Below are positions 12,251 through 24,500 of a DNA stretch of 64,000 nucleotides, piece after piece. Within the stretch, counting starts at the first letter, position 1. The number at the start of each line of letters is the position of its first letter. Location of the stretch: positions 35,971,137 through 36,035,136 of the forward strand of contig OY855905.1 of the NCBI GenBank assembly GCA_963693305.1, given 5' to 3'. Source of the stretch: Meandrina meandrites (lineage: Eukaryota; Cnidaria; Anthozoa; Scleractinia; Meandrinidae). Both the position numbers and the translations under genes were made by a program. The notes under the pieces are model-generated. The model was not told where the DNA came from, ran no database searches, and was given only the letters and a program-made list of their open reading frames with translations.

Positions 12251-12298
12251 ATGGCTCCCGCTATTGTTTGGAAACTTCCAAACAATAGCGGGAGCCAT
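12251..12298. repeat. Perfect 23-bp hairpin with a 2-base loop
   Basis: ATGGCTCCCGCTATTGTTTG at the left arm is exactly inverted after only two bases. It lies in intron 1 of copy B, within a repeat-like block that opens with TTAAAGGGAACCTCCACTC (about 12078). Confidence 0.85.
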
Positions 12299-12769
12299 TT
12301 TCAAATTATAAAACAGAAATACAAAATCGAATGGCATGCATAATATAGACAAAACTTTAATTCTTCGAAACTCAAAAGTGTCAGGTTGTTTCATTCTGTA
12401 CTGAAATTAAGAGAGAGGACGATAATAAGAGAAAATGTTTTATATTCGGTAAATCCAGGTCAGCTTTTGGAAATAATTGTATTTTAAATGGAAATCGGTA
12501 CACTGACCGGCACTACAATTTCGTCGGCTGCCATTTTGGCGTTAGAAAAAATATAAGATCGTATGTTTCCCACAGACAATCCTTTATGATTACGACTTTT
12601 TGAGTACAACTAATCCAATCGCTGTGTTTTTTTTTTCATCTACGTTTACATTTATAAAGCGGTAAATAAAATTTACGCTTACGGACAAGAACCAGACCCA
12701 CTACACATCATGGCGCGGCTGCAGCGACGTAAAACCGTTTCGTCGCCCTGGCAACCACACTCGATGTTC

Positions 12770-12770
12770 T

Positions 12771-12838
<68 letters not shown>
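12770..12838. repeat. (AAT)n microsatellite
   Basis: About 23 AAT units. The apparent poly-Leu reading frame on the minus strand is an artefact of this repeat. Confidence 0.95.
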
Positions 12839-12839
<1 letters not shown>

Positions 12840-13976
12840 TGTTGGAGGAGGTTTTTCGTGATATACAGAATAATCAAGACCGTAGACTGTTCACAAACTC
12901 TTTCGAAGAAAAACACGAGAAAACAGAGGGCTGTGACGTGACAGTCTGTCAAGGGAGACGTAAGTGTTGCCAACTGAAGCAGAATATCACAGAATCCTCA
13001 TCCAGTAATTGTTTGTTATCTGCAGCTCACAGAATAGAGTTTGACCCTATAATAGCACAGATTATTGACAACACCTATGTATAAATCACAGCGTGTGAAA
13101 CAGTTCGTAAACCTGTCTTTAGTTCCTCGCATGTTTTAAAAAGCACAAAACGCATTCGCACAATAACTTAATTTAGTACGTAGAGGCTGTTTTGTATTTC
13201 ATATCGCTACAATGGGCTAGGTGTTTCTCTAGTGGACTTGTTAACGATGCGTCAGTAAATGCAGTTTACAAGTGTGCCACTAGGATATATCATTTATAGG
13301 TATATGCTGACTATTTAAGTTGCTGACATAACAGACGACAAGGAATGGAGTAAAAGCTTCGAGAAACGAGTTGAATTCTTCAAGTCGGATAGTAGGCGCT
13401 TTGTCAAGTTTGAAGACAGGAAAAATGAAAGCAATCTGACGTTGGAAAACTACAAGGGAATTTCTAAAGGTAAAATGGGTAACATTTCACTTTTGGCTAA
13501 CTAAATCTGGCATTTATGTCAGGTTTCCCTAACAACTGCAGGTACCCTAGAGAGAGAAACTGTGGCAGTAAGATAAGATTTCTTGCCCAAACCTATAACA
13601 AAAAGATCCCAGTCTGGAAGGCCTGGGTTGGAACACGGAGCTCTTAATTTTTTTGTTTTTTTTTTGTTTTTACTTTTTTTATTTGCGGACTTAATGATTA
13701 TACCACTGCGCCTCCCACGCTGGGCGTTTGAAAAATGTACCATTCGGTTTTCTTTGACCAAATTCATTCTCGTTCCCTGAGCCGTCAGTCTCTGTTAGTC
13801 GGTGGGGCCTTTGCACGAGGAAAAGGTGACTTTGGGTACATATGATTTGATTGCCTAGATATTAACTAAGAAAAATTTAGAATCTAGCAAATCAAATTAA
13901 ACCTTATATTAAATGTAAATTTCTAAAATTTCTTTGTTATAAGATATTTTAAGTTTGTTTTATTCTTCAAATTTAA

Positions 13977-14852
13977 AGGGATACACCCGCAACCAGTGTC
14001 CTTTGCGCGCTTCTGTTATTATTATTCAGGAGATCGTTCGTTGAAGTGTCAAAAACACGTGTAGTACGAAATCGAGAAGATGATTTTTTTAATATTACAG
14101 GAGAAAGTGTCGCCGCTTTCGAAGAATTGGCCCTAAAACGCCATGGCTCCCCAATAGATCGTGCTAGCAGCCGTTGATTAAGTAGCGCAAAGCTGGCAAG
14201 CTCATCTAAGCAGAGCTCGAGTGTTGGGACGCGATAAATTATTATATCGGCACAGGTTAAATTGTTCTTATTCAAATAGAAATGGAGTAAGAAATTTGTA
14301 TTTTGTTTTAGGCCTGCCAATGCAGGAGCACTTGCAGCTGAAAAAGCGAAAGCATCACGTTTGTGTTTGCAGAGATGCTGGCTTGAGTTGCTCGACGAGC
14401 TGCATATATGATCAATGTCAAACCGTGCAGGAACAACAAAGCTGCCCCGACCGCGGTCGCAGATGAAACAAAAAAGGCCTCAACCTTCCAATTCGCTGTT
14501 CGATTTTCTTTGGAATCCTAGCTCCTTCTTCCTCTCTCTCCAAAATTTTATGAAATGTCGAAGTGGACAGCCAAACAACATGGTGGTTTTCTTTCATTGG
14601 CGGGCGACCAATCTTCAGTTTGCCGGGTTCATGTCGCTTTTCAGACGAAAATATCACCCAATGAGCTTTAAAACGATACATTAAATATCGAAGAAACTAC
14701 TTTTCAAACTCTCAGGCAACTGGATGTTTAAAACACGGCGATGCAATCGGATTAAATTCACCTATCCGAAGATCAGCAATTTCAGTGAAGTACAGAAAGC
14801 TGGCCGCGATGATTTGCCGGCCCGCAACTGTATTCTGGCTAACGGTGTCCCT
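13977..14852. mobile_element. Possible 876-bp TTAA-flanked element in copy B intron 2
   Basis: TTAA (13973-13976) is followed by AGGGATACACC, and GGTGTCCCT is followed by TTAA (14853-14856). The layout is the same as the MITE at 3835-4217, but with very short and imperfect inverted ends. Several small frames inside (for example 13973-14320 minus, 14418-14681 minus) are not recognisable. The corresponding intron in copy A is only 84 bases, so this segment is an insertion. Confidence 0.5.
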
Positions 14853-15086
14853 TTAAGTTATTTGGCGTCGCAGCGAAACTCAACCCCGAAAAGTTCGTCT
14901 AAGAAGCTGGCTGTAATTTAGTTTATCACTGAAAACATTATACATTCTTTACTAAATAAAATGGATGTTAAGTAGGTTTTTCTTTATTATATTCTGACTA
15001 TACGCCTCTTCTAGTGGCAAATATATAAATGTAATAAAGAAAAGAAAGAAATGACAAAAATTCAGAATTGTTCCTTGTCTTCATAG

Positions 15087-15175
15087 GTAAATATTTTACA
15101 ATGTGGCGGGGTGTAGAGCTAGTCAAATCACCCCAAGACCTGGTGATCTTGCAGCATCTTCTTTGGGACCTTAAG
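15087..15175 (+). pseudogene. Truncated extra copy of exon 3 of the CmcI-like gene
   Basis: After an acceptor-like TTCATAG, 89 bases match the start of exon 3 (LVKSPQDLVILQHLLWDL). The match then stops at CCTTAAG, where foreign sequence begins (GTGGCTCGACTGGATTTTT). It is more diverged from copy A exon 3 than the full exon at 15784-16084. It is probably the original exon 3 of copy B, cut by an insertion. Confidence 0.75.
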
Positions 15176-17239
15176 GTGGCTCGACTGGATTTTTTAGGGG
15201 CAACACCGCTCAAGTTTGAGAACTAACCAGACTGTCATTAACAATGCCATCGAAAAACGATCACCACAGCTGAATTAGGTAAAGATGAAAATTTGTTATG
15301 GCCAGTGTTATTTTGACATCGGAGTTGTCATAGCAACGTAATGACGTCATCGCGTTTATCAATTTCGTTCGTATTGCTCGGCACCAGGAGATGTTTTCGG
15401 AAATCGCTCAAGGGAGCATGTACCTCCTATACCTGCCTCAATGTTGGCAAAGTTTGAACAAATTCTGTGAGAGCGTTATCGAAATTTTTGGGGATGAAGT
15501 TTCGAGGGTTATCAATACAGTAAAAAAACATACTATTGAGATAATAGGGTAATATCTGAAGAACACGACGCGCTTTGGGGATGCAGTTTCATCTCATAGG
15601 AGTTTGATGCCATTTAAAATTGTGTATACAAAATTATGGGGATCGCTACGACCGATTGCGAAAAAAACGGATTTGATGAGCGTGCATTCAGGTGCTCTTG
15701 TCGCCACTTTTGTAAATAATTTGGTCTACACCTACAAATGTGATAATTATTTGGAAACCGCTCGATGAATTTTTTCGTCATAGGTAAATATCTCAATATG
15801 TGGCGCGGTATAGAGCTAGTCAAAGCATCCCAAGACCTGGTGATCTTGCAGCATCTTCTTTGGGACCTTAAACCTGTCACCATATTTGAAATAGGAGCTT
15901 ATGCTGGAGGTAGTGCTCTGTGGCTTTCAGATATGATGAAGATGTACGGTTACAAAACCATATCTATTCTTTGGATATCGACTTGAGTTTAGGGAGAGAT
16001 CTGGCAAAGAAAGATAAAAACATATCTTTCATTGAAGGCGATGCAAGTAAGATTGAGCAGGCCTTTCCCGAGCATTTACTAAAGGTAAACAATCACAATG
16101 GCACATTTTTAGTCAGGATACGTTTTCAATGTGTGGTGTTTTTTACATATTTTTACATAGATTTTGCACTTACATTACACTATAATGACATGTTGTCCGC
16201 ATCGGAAATTTATTTAAATTTACATCGATCTGATAATAACCCTAATAATAACTCCATAATTTTCCTTAATTGTGCCACGAGCTGTACAGCTGACTTGCAT
16301 ACCCAGAGAAGATAAGATTCCTTCTAAAAAATGTTAGGTTAATTACATTTTTTTTCAACTTTTATGTAAAAATGGATAGAATGGCAAAGCCGATTCAAGA
16401 GGGTTTATAACGACATTTTAGTTTTTAGTATGGTTAGAACCATAACCGAATAGACCACGCTTTAGCTAGTGTATAGTAATTGTATTTCAACATTTTCTTT
16501 ATTTCGAGACTCTGAGTCGAGTGTTTTATCCTGCTCTTTCATTAAATGTTTTAATTGTCTTAACATAGATTAAAAGTGGAAATATACATTGCTGGTTCAT
16601 TTTCATTCTACAGGCTTGCCCTCATCATTGGCTTCTTTTAGAAGACCAGCACGAACACATGAACGTAACCCTTGATTATTTTGACAAGTTCTTTATTAGC
16701 GGCGACTATGTCTGTGTCGAGGACGCAACACCACACTGTCCAATTGATATTGAGAGTGAGTTACTCGGAGAAACGGGAGGTGAAACTTGGGGATGGGGAG
16801 ACGTGAAACTCGTTGCAATGAAAGAGTTCATTTCCAAACACCCTAATCGATACATGGTAGACACCTACTACAATGACTTCTATGGGTAAGTTTTGTTCTT
16901 CCTATACGTTGTACTCTTTAGCTTCTTGATAACGTCTTCTTTATTTTCTTATTTTCGTCAGAATTCATCCACCAATTTCCGTTATGCTTCCATAAAATGC
17001 TTTATCTCTCAAAGAAACGTACTCTTGGTTCTGATAATAGGTTAAAACTAAACGTATTTAAAAGCAAATTGTTACTTTGTTTTCCAGATACAATGCATCG
17101 TTCAACTGGAATGGGTACTGGAAGCGAGTCTAGAGTCGCCTTTGGGAGCATAATGAAATACCGTGTATTAGCTGTTTTACTACCAATTGATAGTCTTGTG
17201 CGTGTAATAGTTCTAATTTTTCTCGATGTTGTTACCATT

Positions 17240-18579
17240 CATTTATTTTTTTGATGATGGATATAATAATAATAATAATTATAAAAACAATATATAATTA
17301 TAATAAAAACCTTCTCAAAATCCTTTGCAACTGAAAAATCGTCAATGCCAAATAACTTGGTTAGTTTGAAGCCAGCAGGAGTACAACGTCGTATAGAAAT
17401 AACTCTTAACAATAACCACTTCTTGTATAAGACGTAGGGCGATGACGTCATTAGTCACGTGACATTGCTCTCAAGTTCGTTTTTGCTCACTGTGACGAAG
17501 ATATTTTGTTACTGAAAAAGCAGTCATTGCAGTTTGAAGCACATTGCTGTGAGGCATTTCAGACTGCCTGGGTACCGAACAAAATATAAATATTAAGGGA
17601 GCTATGCACAATTTTCTAAAAGTGGGAGTCTGCTGGGTACAAGTGCGTATCTGGCGTTGCACTAAATGTGAGGAAACAACAAATTACATGTTGGTAGATA
17701 TTTATATGTTAAGTACATTTTTATCACTTTTATTGTTATGACGTCATCGGTCACGTGACCAGAACGGACCGCATTTTTAAATTCGCTTGAAAACTTTTCT
17801 GGGATCTCCCTCTTAGAATTTTTTTAAGCGAAGTTGTAAATTTTTAAATAGTGTTTTTAAAAATGGCCATTATTACTTTTTCCTAAAAACGTACGGCAGT
17901 AAAAAATACAATTGAAAAGTTTGTTGGTTTCCTACTCAGCGACCATTTGGGGTAGGAGTAAAACAAAATTTTGCCAAAGGCAGGAGTGCATGCTCTTTAT
18001 GATGGCGTTGTCAGTTTTTTCTTATTTTAATTGCCTTTCGCGAGGATGGATTTAATTTCTTTCAGACGAAAGGAGTGGGACTGGGGAGATGTTAAGTAGC
18101 TGCCCCTCCCCTCCCCCCTACTGTGAGTCTCCCCAGCGGATTCCCCGTGGTCCGTATTGCGGGCTCATGACAAGAGCATTTTCAAAATGGCGTCTAATGG
18201 CGACTAGAAAAGGGAATCTAATGGAGTGAATTTGAGATATAGAGGACAGTTTTTCCGATGTTTTTCCTTCTTGACGCGATCAAAACGGGTCCCCAAACGT
18301 AGGGTCTACCTCCTTTATTTGTATTCCCGATAAAGAAGAATATGGAATGAGTAGAAACGTGCGAAAACGTGGTTAACAGAAACTTACAGGGACCTGAGGT
18401 AAGCGTTTCTCATTGTACAATGACTTTTTTTTAGACTGGTTAAAGCTTATGTCTTCGACGTTTATCATGTTTATCAACTTAGCTTACTGGAATTAAAGCT
18501 GAGCTCGGCGTAAAAAAAAATAGATAGTGAGAACGAGGCGATAATATTAAATGGCAGTCATTTCGTCGAGGCATGTAAC
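17240..18579. other. Intergenic stretch, no gene seen
   Basis: AT-rich, with a few ATA/ATT runs near 17260-17300. No frame with recognisable protein features and no defined repeat boundaries. Confidence 0.5.
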
Positions 18580-18586
18580 TGTTCGT

Positions 18587-19391
18587 CAGGGGCACCCAAC
18601 GGAATATTTCAGTAAAATATCTGTTCGGATGGAAGGTCGCCTAAGAATTTCGAAATTTTTTCCCAGCGACGCTCTAGACTTCTCAAATTTTTTCGGAAAA
18701 CCATAAAGTTTCCCTAGAATTTTCGGAATTGATGTGCTCACTTTTGTCATGTCCCATAATTTTCGGACGGTTTTGTTTGTTCTCTAAAATTTTCGTTTGG
18801 CTTAATTATTCCAAAAGCTGCTAAAAGTTTCGGTGAGCATTAGAGGTAATCAGGAATGTACGTGAACCTAATGAAAGATAAAGGCAATTGAGGTGATTGA
18901 GCTCGGCATTAGCCTACTTATCAGATTATTGGAGAAGTTATTTTTGTTTTTTGTGGTCTAATTAGCGGTCAAATTTAGGGCCACGACCGCGTACTCGATC
19001 CTGTCGTATAATTTACACCCCCTAACGTTTTCGGATGAATAGGTTTAACGCCTATAATATTCGGATAAACATTTATATTGCCTAGTATTTTCGCGAAATT
19101 TCGATAGGCACACGTATAACGAAAAACTTCCCCTAAAATTTTCTAGTGAAAATATGGTCTCTCAGTGTCCTCGAACTTTCGACAAGATCCATCAGGATAG
19201 CTAAAACTTTCGGATGACTCAAAAAAGGACCCTAGAATTTTCGAAACGACGAAAGTTCCCCTTAAATATCCGAACAGATAAATATTTTTTAGGGCATCTC
19301 CAAATTAACTAAAAAGCCTTCTAGAACATAGAGAAATCCATTTACGACACTTCTGACGTCTTTGGAAAGATTCGGTCGTTGGGTGCCCCTG
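18587..19391. mobile_element. 805-bp non-autonomous DNA transposon, TIR CAGGGGCACCCAACG
   Basis: CAGGGGCACCCAACG at the left end is matched by CGTTGGGTGCCCCTG at the right. TGTTCGT flanks both sides (18580-18586 and 19392-19398), a 7-bp target duplication, close to the 8 bp of hAT elements. The interior carries many spaced variants of CCCTAAAATTTTCGGA (for example near 18710, 18760, 18795, 19025, 19130, 19230). It is non-coding. Confidence 0.8.
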
Positions 19392-19398
19392 TGTTCGT

Positions 19399-21313
19399 TA
19401 TGTTTGTAATCTGAATTTTAAGCTACTGTACTTCAAATTAATAAGAATCGCATCCTTTCATTGTTTATACGTGAGGAAATGTTCCTCAAAATATTAACCA
19501 AGTGGCCATTTCAAGCCGCAAAGAAAAATTACGTCAGGGAAATTTGAAATTACTGTAACACCTTTGATGTGATACCTTTGAAATTGGAAGAAACATTTCA
19601 GCTCAGTGTGATCTCTTTTTTTAAGTTAGACTAGAGACTACTTTCAGTCAACCTGGTAGCTAATCTAGACTTCAATTATTTAAACACTAGTGCTACTCAC
19701 ATTTTGGAATGCCTCATTGGGCATGTTTAATAAATGAGACCATTTATTAACTTAAAATTTGTTCTTCCCATGATGTTTTATTGTATTGGTAAACATGGAT
19801 TTACGTTTCTTTTGCATTTTGTGGTCTACAGGTAATTTTTGGGACTAATAGAATGCCTAATGTTTTGACAGGATTTGCAGTATTCAGAACTGAGGATATT
19901 CTGGATTACTGTTGAGTTAAACTATGGATTATAACAAGTTCAGGTAGTTGTTGATGTATGTATGTAACTTTATTTCAACACGGTAAAAACATCATCTCTT
20001 AGTTTTGCACATAGTTATGTGACAGTCAATTCTAGCAATTCCCATCCTATTTGTATATAGTGGAATGGCTCTCATGACTTGTTGGCTCACACTTTGTCAA
20101 GACCCATGTTTTTTTTTTAAACTCATATGGGAATTAGCCAAGTAGTAGCTGTAAATTTGATTTGATTCCAGCTTAGTTTTGGTTGGCAACTTGCTCTACA
20201 AGAAAACCAAACATAGATTTTTTTTCTGTGATGTAATGTTTTGAAATGAACAGATTACAAAAATTTAGCTTTAGGGTCCAAAACATTTTTAAACATTATT
20301 AAAATAATCTGACATTTTTCTGCAATAATCAATGAAAGGAGGGGTGCAAAGAAAATTGATTTCTTCCTTGCCTGACCCAGGTAGACTGGGCAAGGTGAAA
20401 CCATTATAACCTTACCCAAAGTCCCATGTTTCTTTTGAAACAACTACAACAAAAAATAAAAATCCATAAATGTCATTTGGCTATCTAGCAAGTGGAAAAA
20501 ATTATTGGATCCAATAGCCCAACATAAAAGCAGCCAGTTTTTTTTTTTTTCACACACTGAAAAAGGCCATTTAATTTTAATATACAGTCTGCATCCTGGA
20601 AAATTGCAATTTCATCAAAATAAATAGTTTTGTTAGTTTTGTTCTATTTACAGGTGACTTGAAGACTTTGCAAGGGCATTCCTGTTAGTCAAAATGAACT
20701 CAAAAATACACCTTGTTTCAATGTAATAAAATTGCAACATGATTGACTCCCACATGTTGCCAGTTTAAACCCGAATATACTTTAGTGATATTTATAGCTA
20801 GTTATATGATATAAATTCCCAGAACCCAATATGGCTCCATTCTGGGGTTCATGACAAAATTTTTTTTTTTCAATAAAAACATATAACAATAATGAAATAA
20901 CAGAGAATTAACATCATTAATTATTATCGCAGACCATAAATTTTAATCCAGGTTAAGTTAATGTGTCAAGTTTTTTTGCAGCACAGGCTTGGTTCCACAA
21001 GGTGTGATTCCAAAAACTATCCATACCTCCCCTGAGGATGGTTCTTTGGTTTGGACCCTCCCACCCCCTGGGATTTCCAGTGTAGCTTCATACTTTCTTT
21101 TAAAAATTTGTGTTATTGAGACCCCATCCCCCTCAGAATTTCCAATGACCATCCTTGGGGTGGGTGTGGATATTTTCTGGAACTGCGCAATGTAGGCATT
21201 TGCTTATGAAAGTAAGCTGCAGATTGATCTGATTGATACACACTAAACTATTTTCACATTTACCTGTTTTCTGTGGGATATATAATTATATATTGTTTTT
21301 ACCGGTTTTACTT

Positions 21314-21366
<53 letters not shown>

Positions 21367-21546
21367 TTTATTTAAGTGTCAATGTGTTTAGCACTGCTGC
21401 GCTAATTTGGGACACTGTAAATAAATAAACAAATATTGTAAATCGAACAAATCACATGATATACATGCGAAGTAAAAAGATTTTGTACGTAGTTAAATCG
21501 ACAGTGTTCAGATCTTGGTGTACAACTTATGACCGTCATATGTTGA
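19399..21546. other. Intergenic stretch downstream of the GABA-B gene
   Basis: No coding region recognised. It contains an (AAT)n microsatellite at 21317-21365. The last part probably includes the 3' untranslated region of the minus-strand GABA-B receptor gene, but I could not choose one polyadenylation site. Confidence 0.45.
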
Positions 21547-24500
21547 TCACTCTTCTGTCACTTTTGTAACTTCTTCTGGAACTTTTCTGTCCTCTTTCGG
21601 TACCACCTAAAAAAAATCACACCCAAATATTGTAATGCAAACTTTCAGCGACAGCAGCTAAGCTCGGGTGGGAGAACTAAAGATAAGAGAAGATATTGAA
21701 TTGTCTCAACAGGGAGAAAAAGTATTTTCCCGATATGACCAAAAGCTACACTCCTTTAAGGCGGTGGCAAACGAGGACACATTGGGGCGGACACATTGTT
21801 GCTCATGATGTTTTCTTGGGCGAGCAAGCGGGGAAACATTTGTTGCGGCCACAAAATGTTTCTGAAAGAAATCAGAAACATTTTTGTGTCGCGGACACAA
21901 ATTTTGTGTCCGCAACAAATGTTGCGCGCGCGGGCAAACAGGGAAACAGTTGTGTCCGCCACAAAATGTCCCCAACATTGTGTCCTCGTTTGCCACCACC
22001 TTTAGTATCGAATTCGTTTGAGCACTAGCTGACAAACTGGGTGCCTTGAACGGTTTGTAAAAGACGAATCCGCATTTACCTAACTTCAGTGTGCAACACC
22101 ATTAAAAGCAAAGTATTTAAAGGGACTGATTATCGAACGTCCGAGTACAACAGTACCTCTTGTGAACCTCTAATTTCAGAGGCATTCTAAAACAATATTG
22201 CTCATTGTCTTCAGGGATATGGGCATTGTTTGTGCCCTTTGTCCTATTGTTCTTATGGCCAATCATGTGAGATGTTCAATGAGGTACTGTTGGACGAACG
22301 TCCTCTCTCCTAATTAATTTCCATATATGCTGCTAAATGCCATCAAATGTACAACTAAATTGGTTCAAAAGATTATACAGAGCACAACAGACAAGTATAA
22401 TGGGGGAAAAAGTACAGGATTACAAGGATGGAAGTGGATAACAGTTCAAATCTGATTTTGTGATAGGATGTCAAGAAATCAAAAGCTCCATTCACAGGTG
22501 AAATTTGAATCTTTAGTCATATATTTTCTTTTCAGTTAATATTTCTTTGATTTTACCAATTTTGGCGTTTTGTTTCTTTCAGTTTCAAGATAATAAAACA
22601 AAGTTCATAGCCAGCTCTTAAAACACAATATATCAGCCGGGACACTGTCCCTTTTAATTGATAAGCTTACTTTTGATGACGAGTTTGCAGCTTCAATTGC
22701 GGAACCAGTCGCGGTTGGAACAGTGTTGCCGTCCTCAGTTCTCAAAAACAGAATCTGGTTCCAAAAAACACACGAATAAAAAAGAGTTAAGAAAGAAAAC
22801 GCACTTTATATAGTTTGCTTGTTTACCTCAGTTTCTTGCAATACAGCTTTCCCGCCTGTCATGTCATGTTTTTCGGCAAATTTTGCAGTTGCGAGGAGAC
22901 CGACAGCTTTCTCTCCGACTGCTCTCTTTAGCATTAAGCAGTTTAAAAGGACGTAGAAAGTAGTCGATTGCATCTTTCTATCCCATCCCATTTCAGAAAC
23001 TGCCTGGCACTCCTTAGACGAGAGACATTGTAAAAGCCATGCAATTTCTTCCCCAGAATATAACAAGACAATACCGGTCAGAAACACACTGAGCCTCTTG
23101 CTCTGGAATCCAATGCATTTGCACTTATTATTAGGCCAGCAGACTTCCCAAGGTATGCATAATGCAAAAACTTCGTTTTGGATAAAAATTATCTAACCAA
23201 ATTGAAGGTCATTGAAGCGTGATTCTTAAGTTTCAAATTTATTGCCCATTAGCTTATTACATAAAGGCAGCAATACAAATAATTTTAAATAACTAAGACA
23301 AATATTCCCTTTTGCGCTTTTGTTTACTCACCTTGGGTACGAAAACAAAACACAGTGTAAAAGTTGTGCAGAATATCGTGAGGAATGACGTCAGAGCAAA
23401 CTGGATTGTGGGCTTGTCAAACACGACACCGAGGATAGGAATCACAAGAATACAGGGAATGATGACGTTATATACGGACAAACCAATCAACTTGCTGTCA
23501 TTCAAGGCAGAAATATGCACTTTACGGGTTTCCCATGCCAGGTAGGCACCGAATAATAATAACAGACCTGTGAGACAAACGGTAAAGAAGGTTTAGTCAC
23601 GTCACAAAAACACGAATGAATGAGAAGCAACTTCTGCACATCAGTGCTGACGAAAACCATAACAAGGGGCATGCGCTGCAATACAGTTAAAGTAACATGA
23701 CTCAACTTATTTTATTTATTTTTTTACTCCAAAATATTTTCTATTAATTTGTTACCTTTGTATCCATACGTGAAGGCTTGCCATATCACGATGTGTTTGC
23801 AGCTACACATTGTGACATACGGCTGGATTCCAGTGTCATCTTTAATTGACACCTTACGAAAAATGTAATGAAAGGGCAATTTTAAAGGTGGCTCAAAATG
23901 GTTTAAAGATTAAAGCAACGATTAAAAAGATTTAAAAAATTAAAGAGCCGTTTCCACTTTATTGGATATTTTAGCCATTTGGATAAAATTGGTAACCGTA
24001 TGCTTTTTACCTGTACAAACATCTATAAAATGGCGACGAGCATAAGATGGATACCAGCCGCGCCTTATGTGGTGTAAATAGCCTGGATACTCAATGGTGC
24101 GGGCGGGAAGGTTATGAAAGTTTGTTTACCTCCAGTGTTAGGTTTTCAGCTTTACTTTTCAATGGGTCGACCAGCTGCCAGGAGAGGAGAATTACGAAAT
24201 CAATCAAGAGAAGAACAGCAACCATACCAAACAACTGACGGTCCCGGATGATAACCTAAAGAATTATTACAAGTGTTAAAAGAATAAGTAGGTCTGATGT
24301 AAATGCTAGCTGATCTGTCTACCTGCCAATCGGCTTAACTGTCAGTCAGTCAGTCAGTCAGTCAGTCAGTCTGTCTGTCTGTCTGTATGCCTGTATGTTT
24401 GTCTGTCTGCCTGTATGTATGTTTGTCTGCCTGTCTATCTGTCTGAGGCACTTCTAACTACAGATTTGGAACACTTTCTACTTAAAAAAAACAAAAACCA

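Larger units (their letters stand above)
11017..17133 (+). pseudogene. CmcI-like gene, copy B: tandem duplicate with a frameshift in exon 3
   Basis: The exons mirror copy A: 11017-11041, 13320-13469, 15784-16084, 16614-16885, 17088-17133, with the same phases and GT-AG sites. Exon 3 is 301 bases against 302 in copy A. One C is missing at about 15959 (AAAACCATATC against AAAACCCATATC), which shifts the frame just after the SAM-binding motif and stops translation within about 10 codons. Exon 4 is two codons longer than in A (GGETWGWGDV) and otherwise intact; the tail SFNWNGYWKRV is conserved. A second, truncated exon 3 lies upstream at 15087-15175. With the splice sites kept and only one lesion seen, this is a young pseudogene, a polymorphism or an assembly error. 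Intron 1 (11042-13319) still matches copy A in blocks (11227-11465). Confidence 0.8.

Noticed and set aside
12770..12973. Reading frame with a poly-Leu tail (minus strand)
   Set aside because: Produced by the (AAT)n microsatellite.
13973..14684. Several 80-115-codon frames on both strands
   Set aside because: They lie within the inserted TTAA-flanked segment and resemble no family; too short and unconserved to call.
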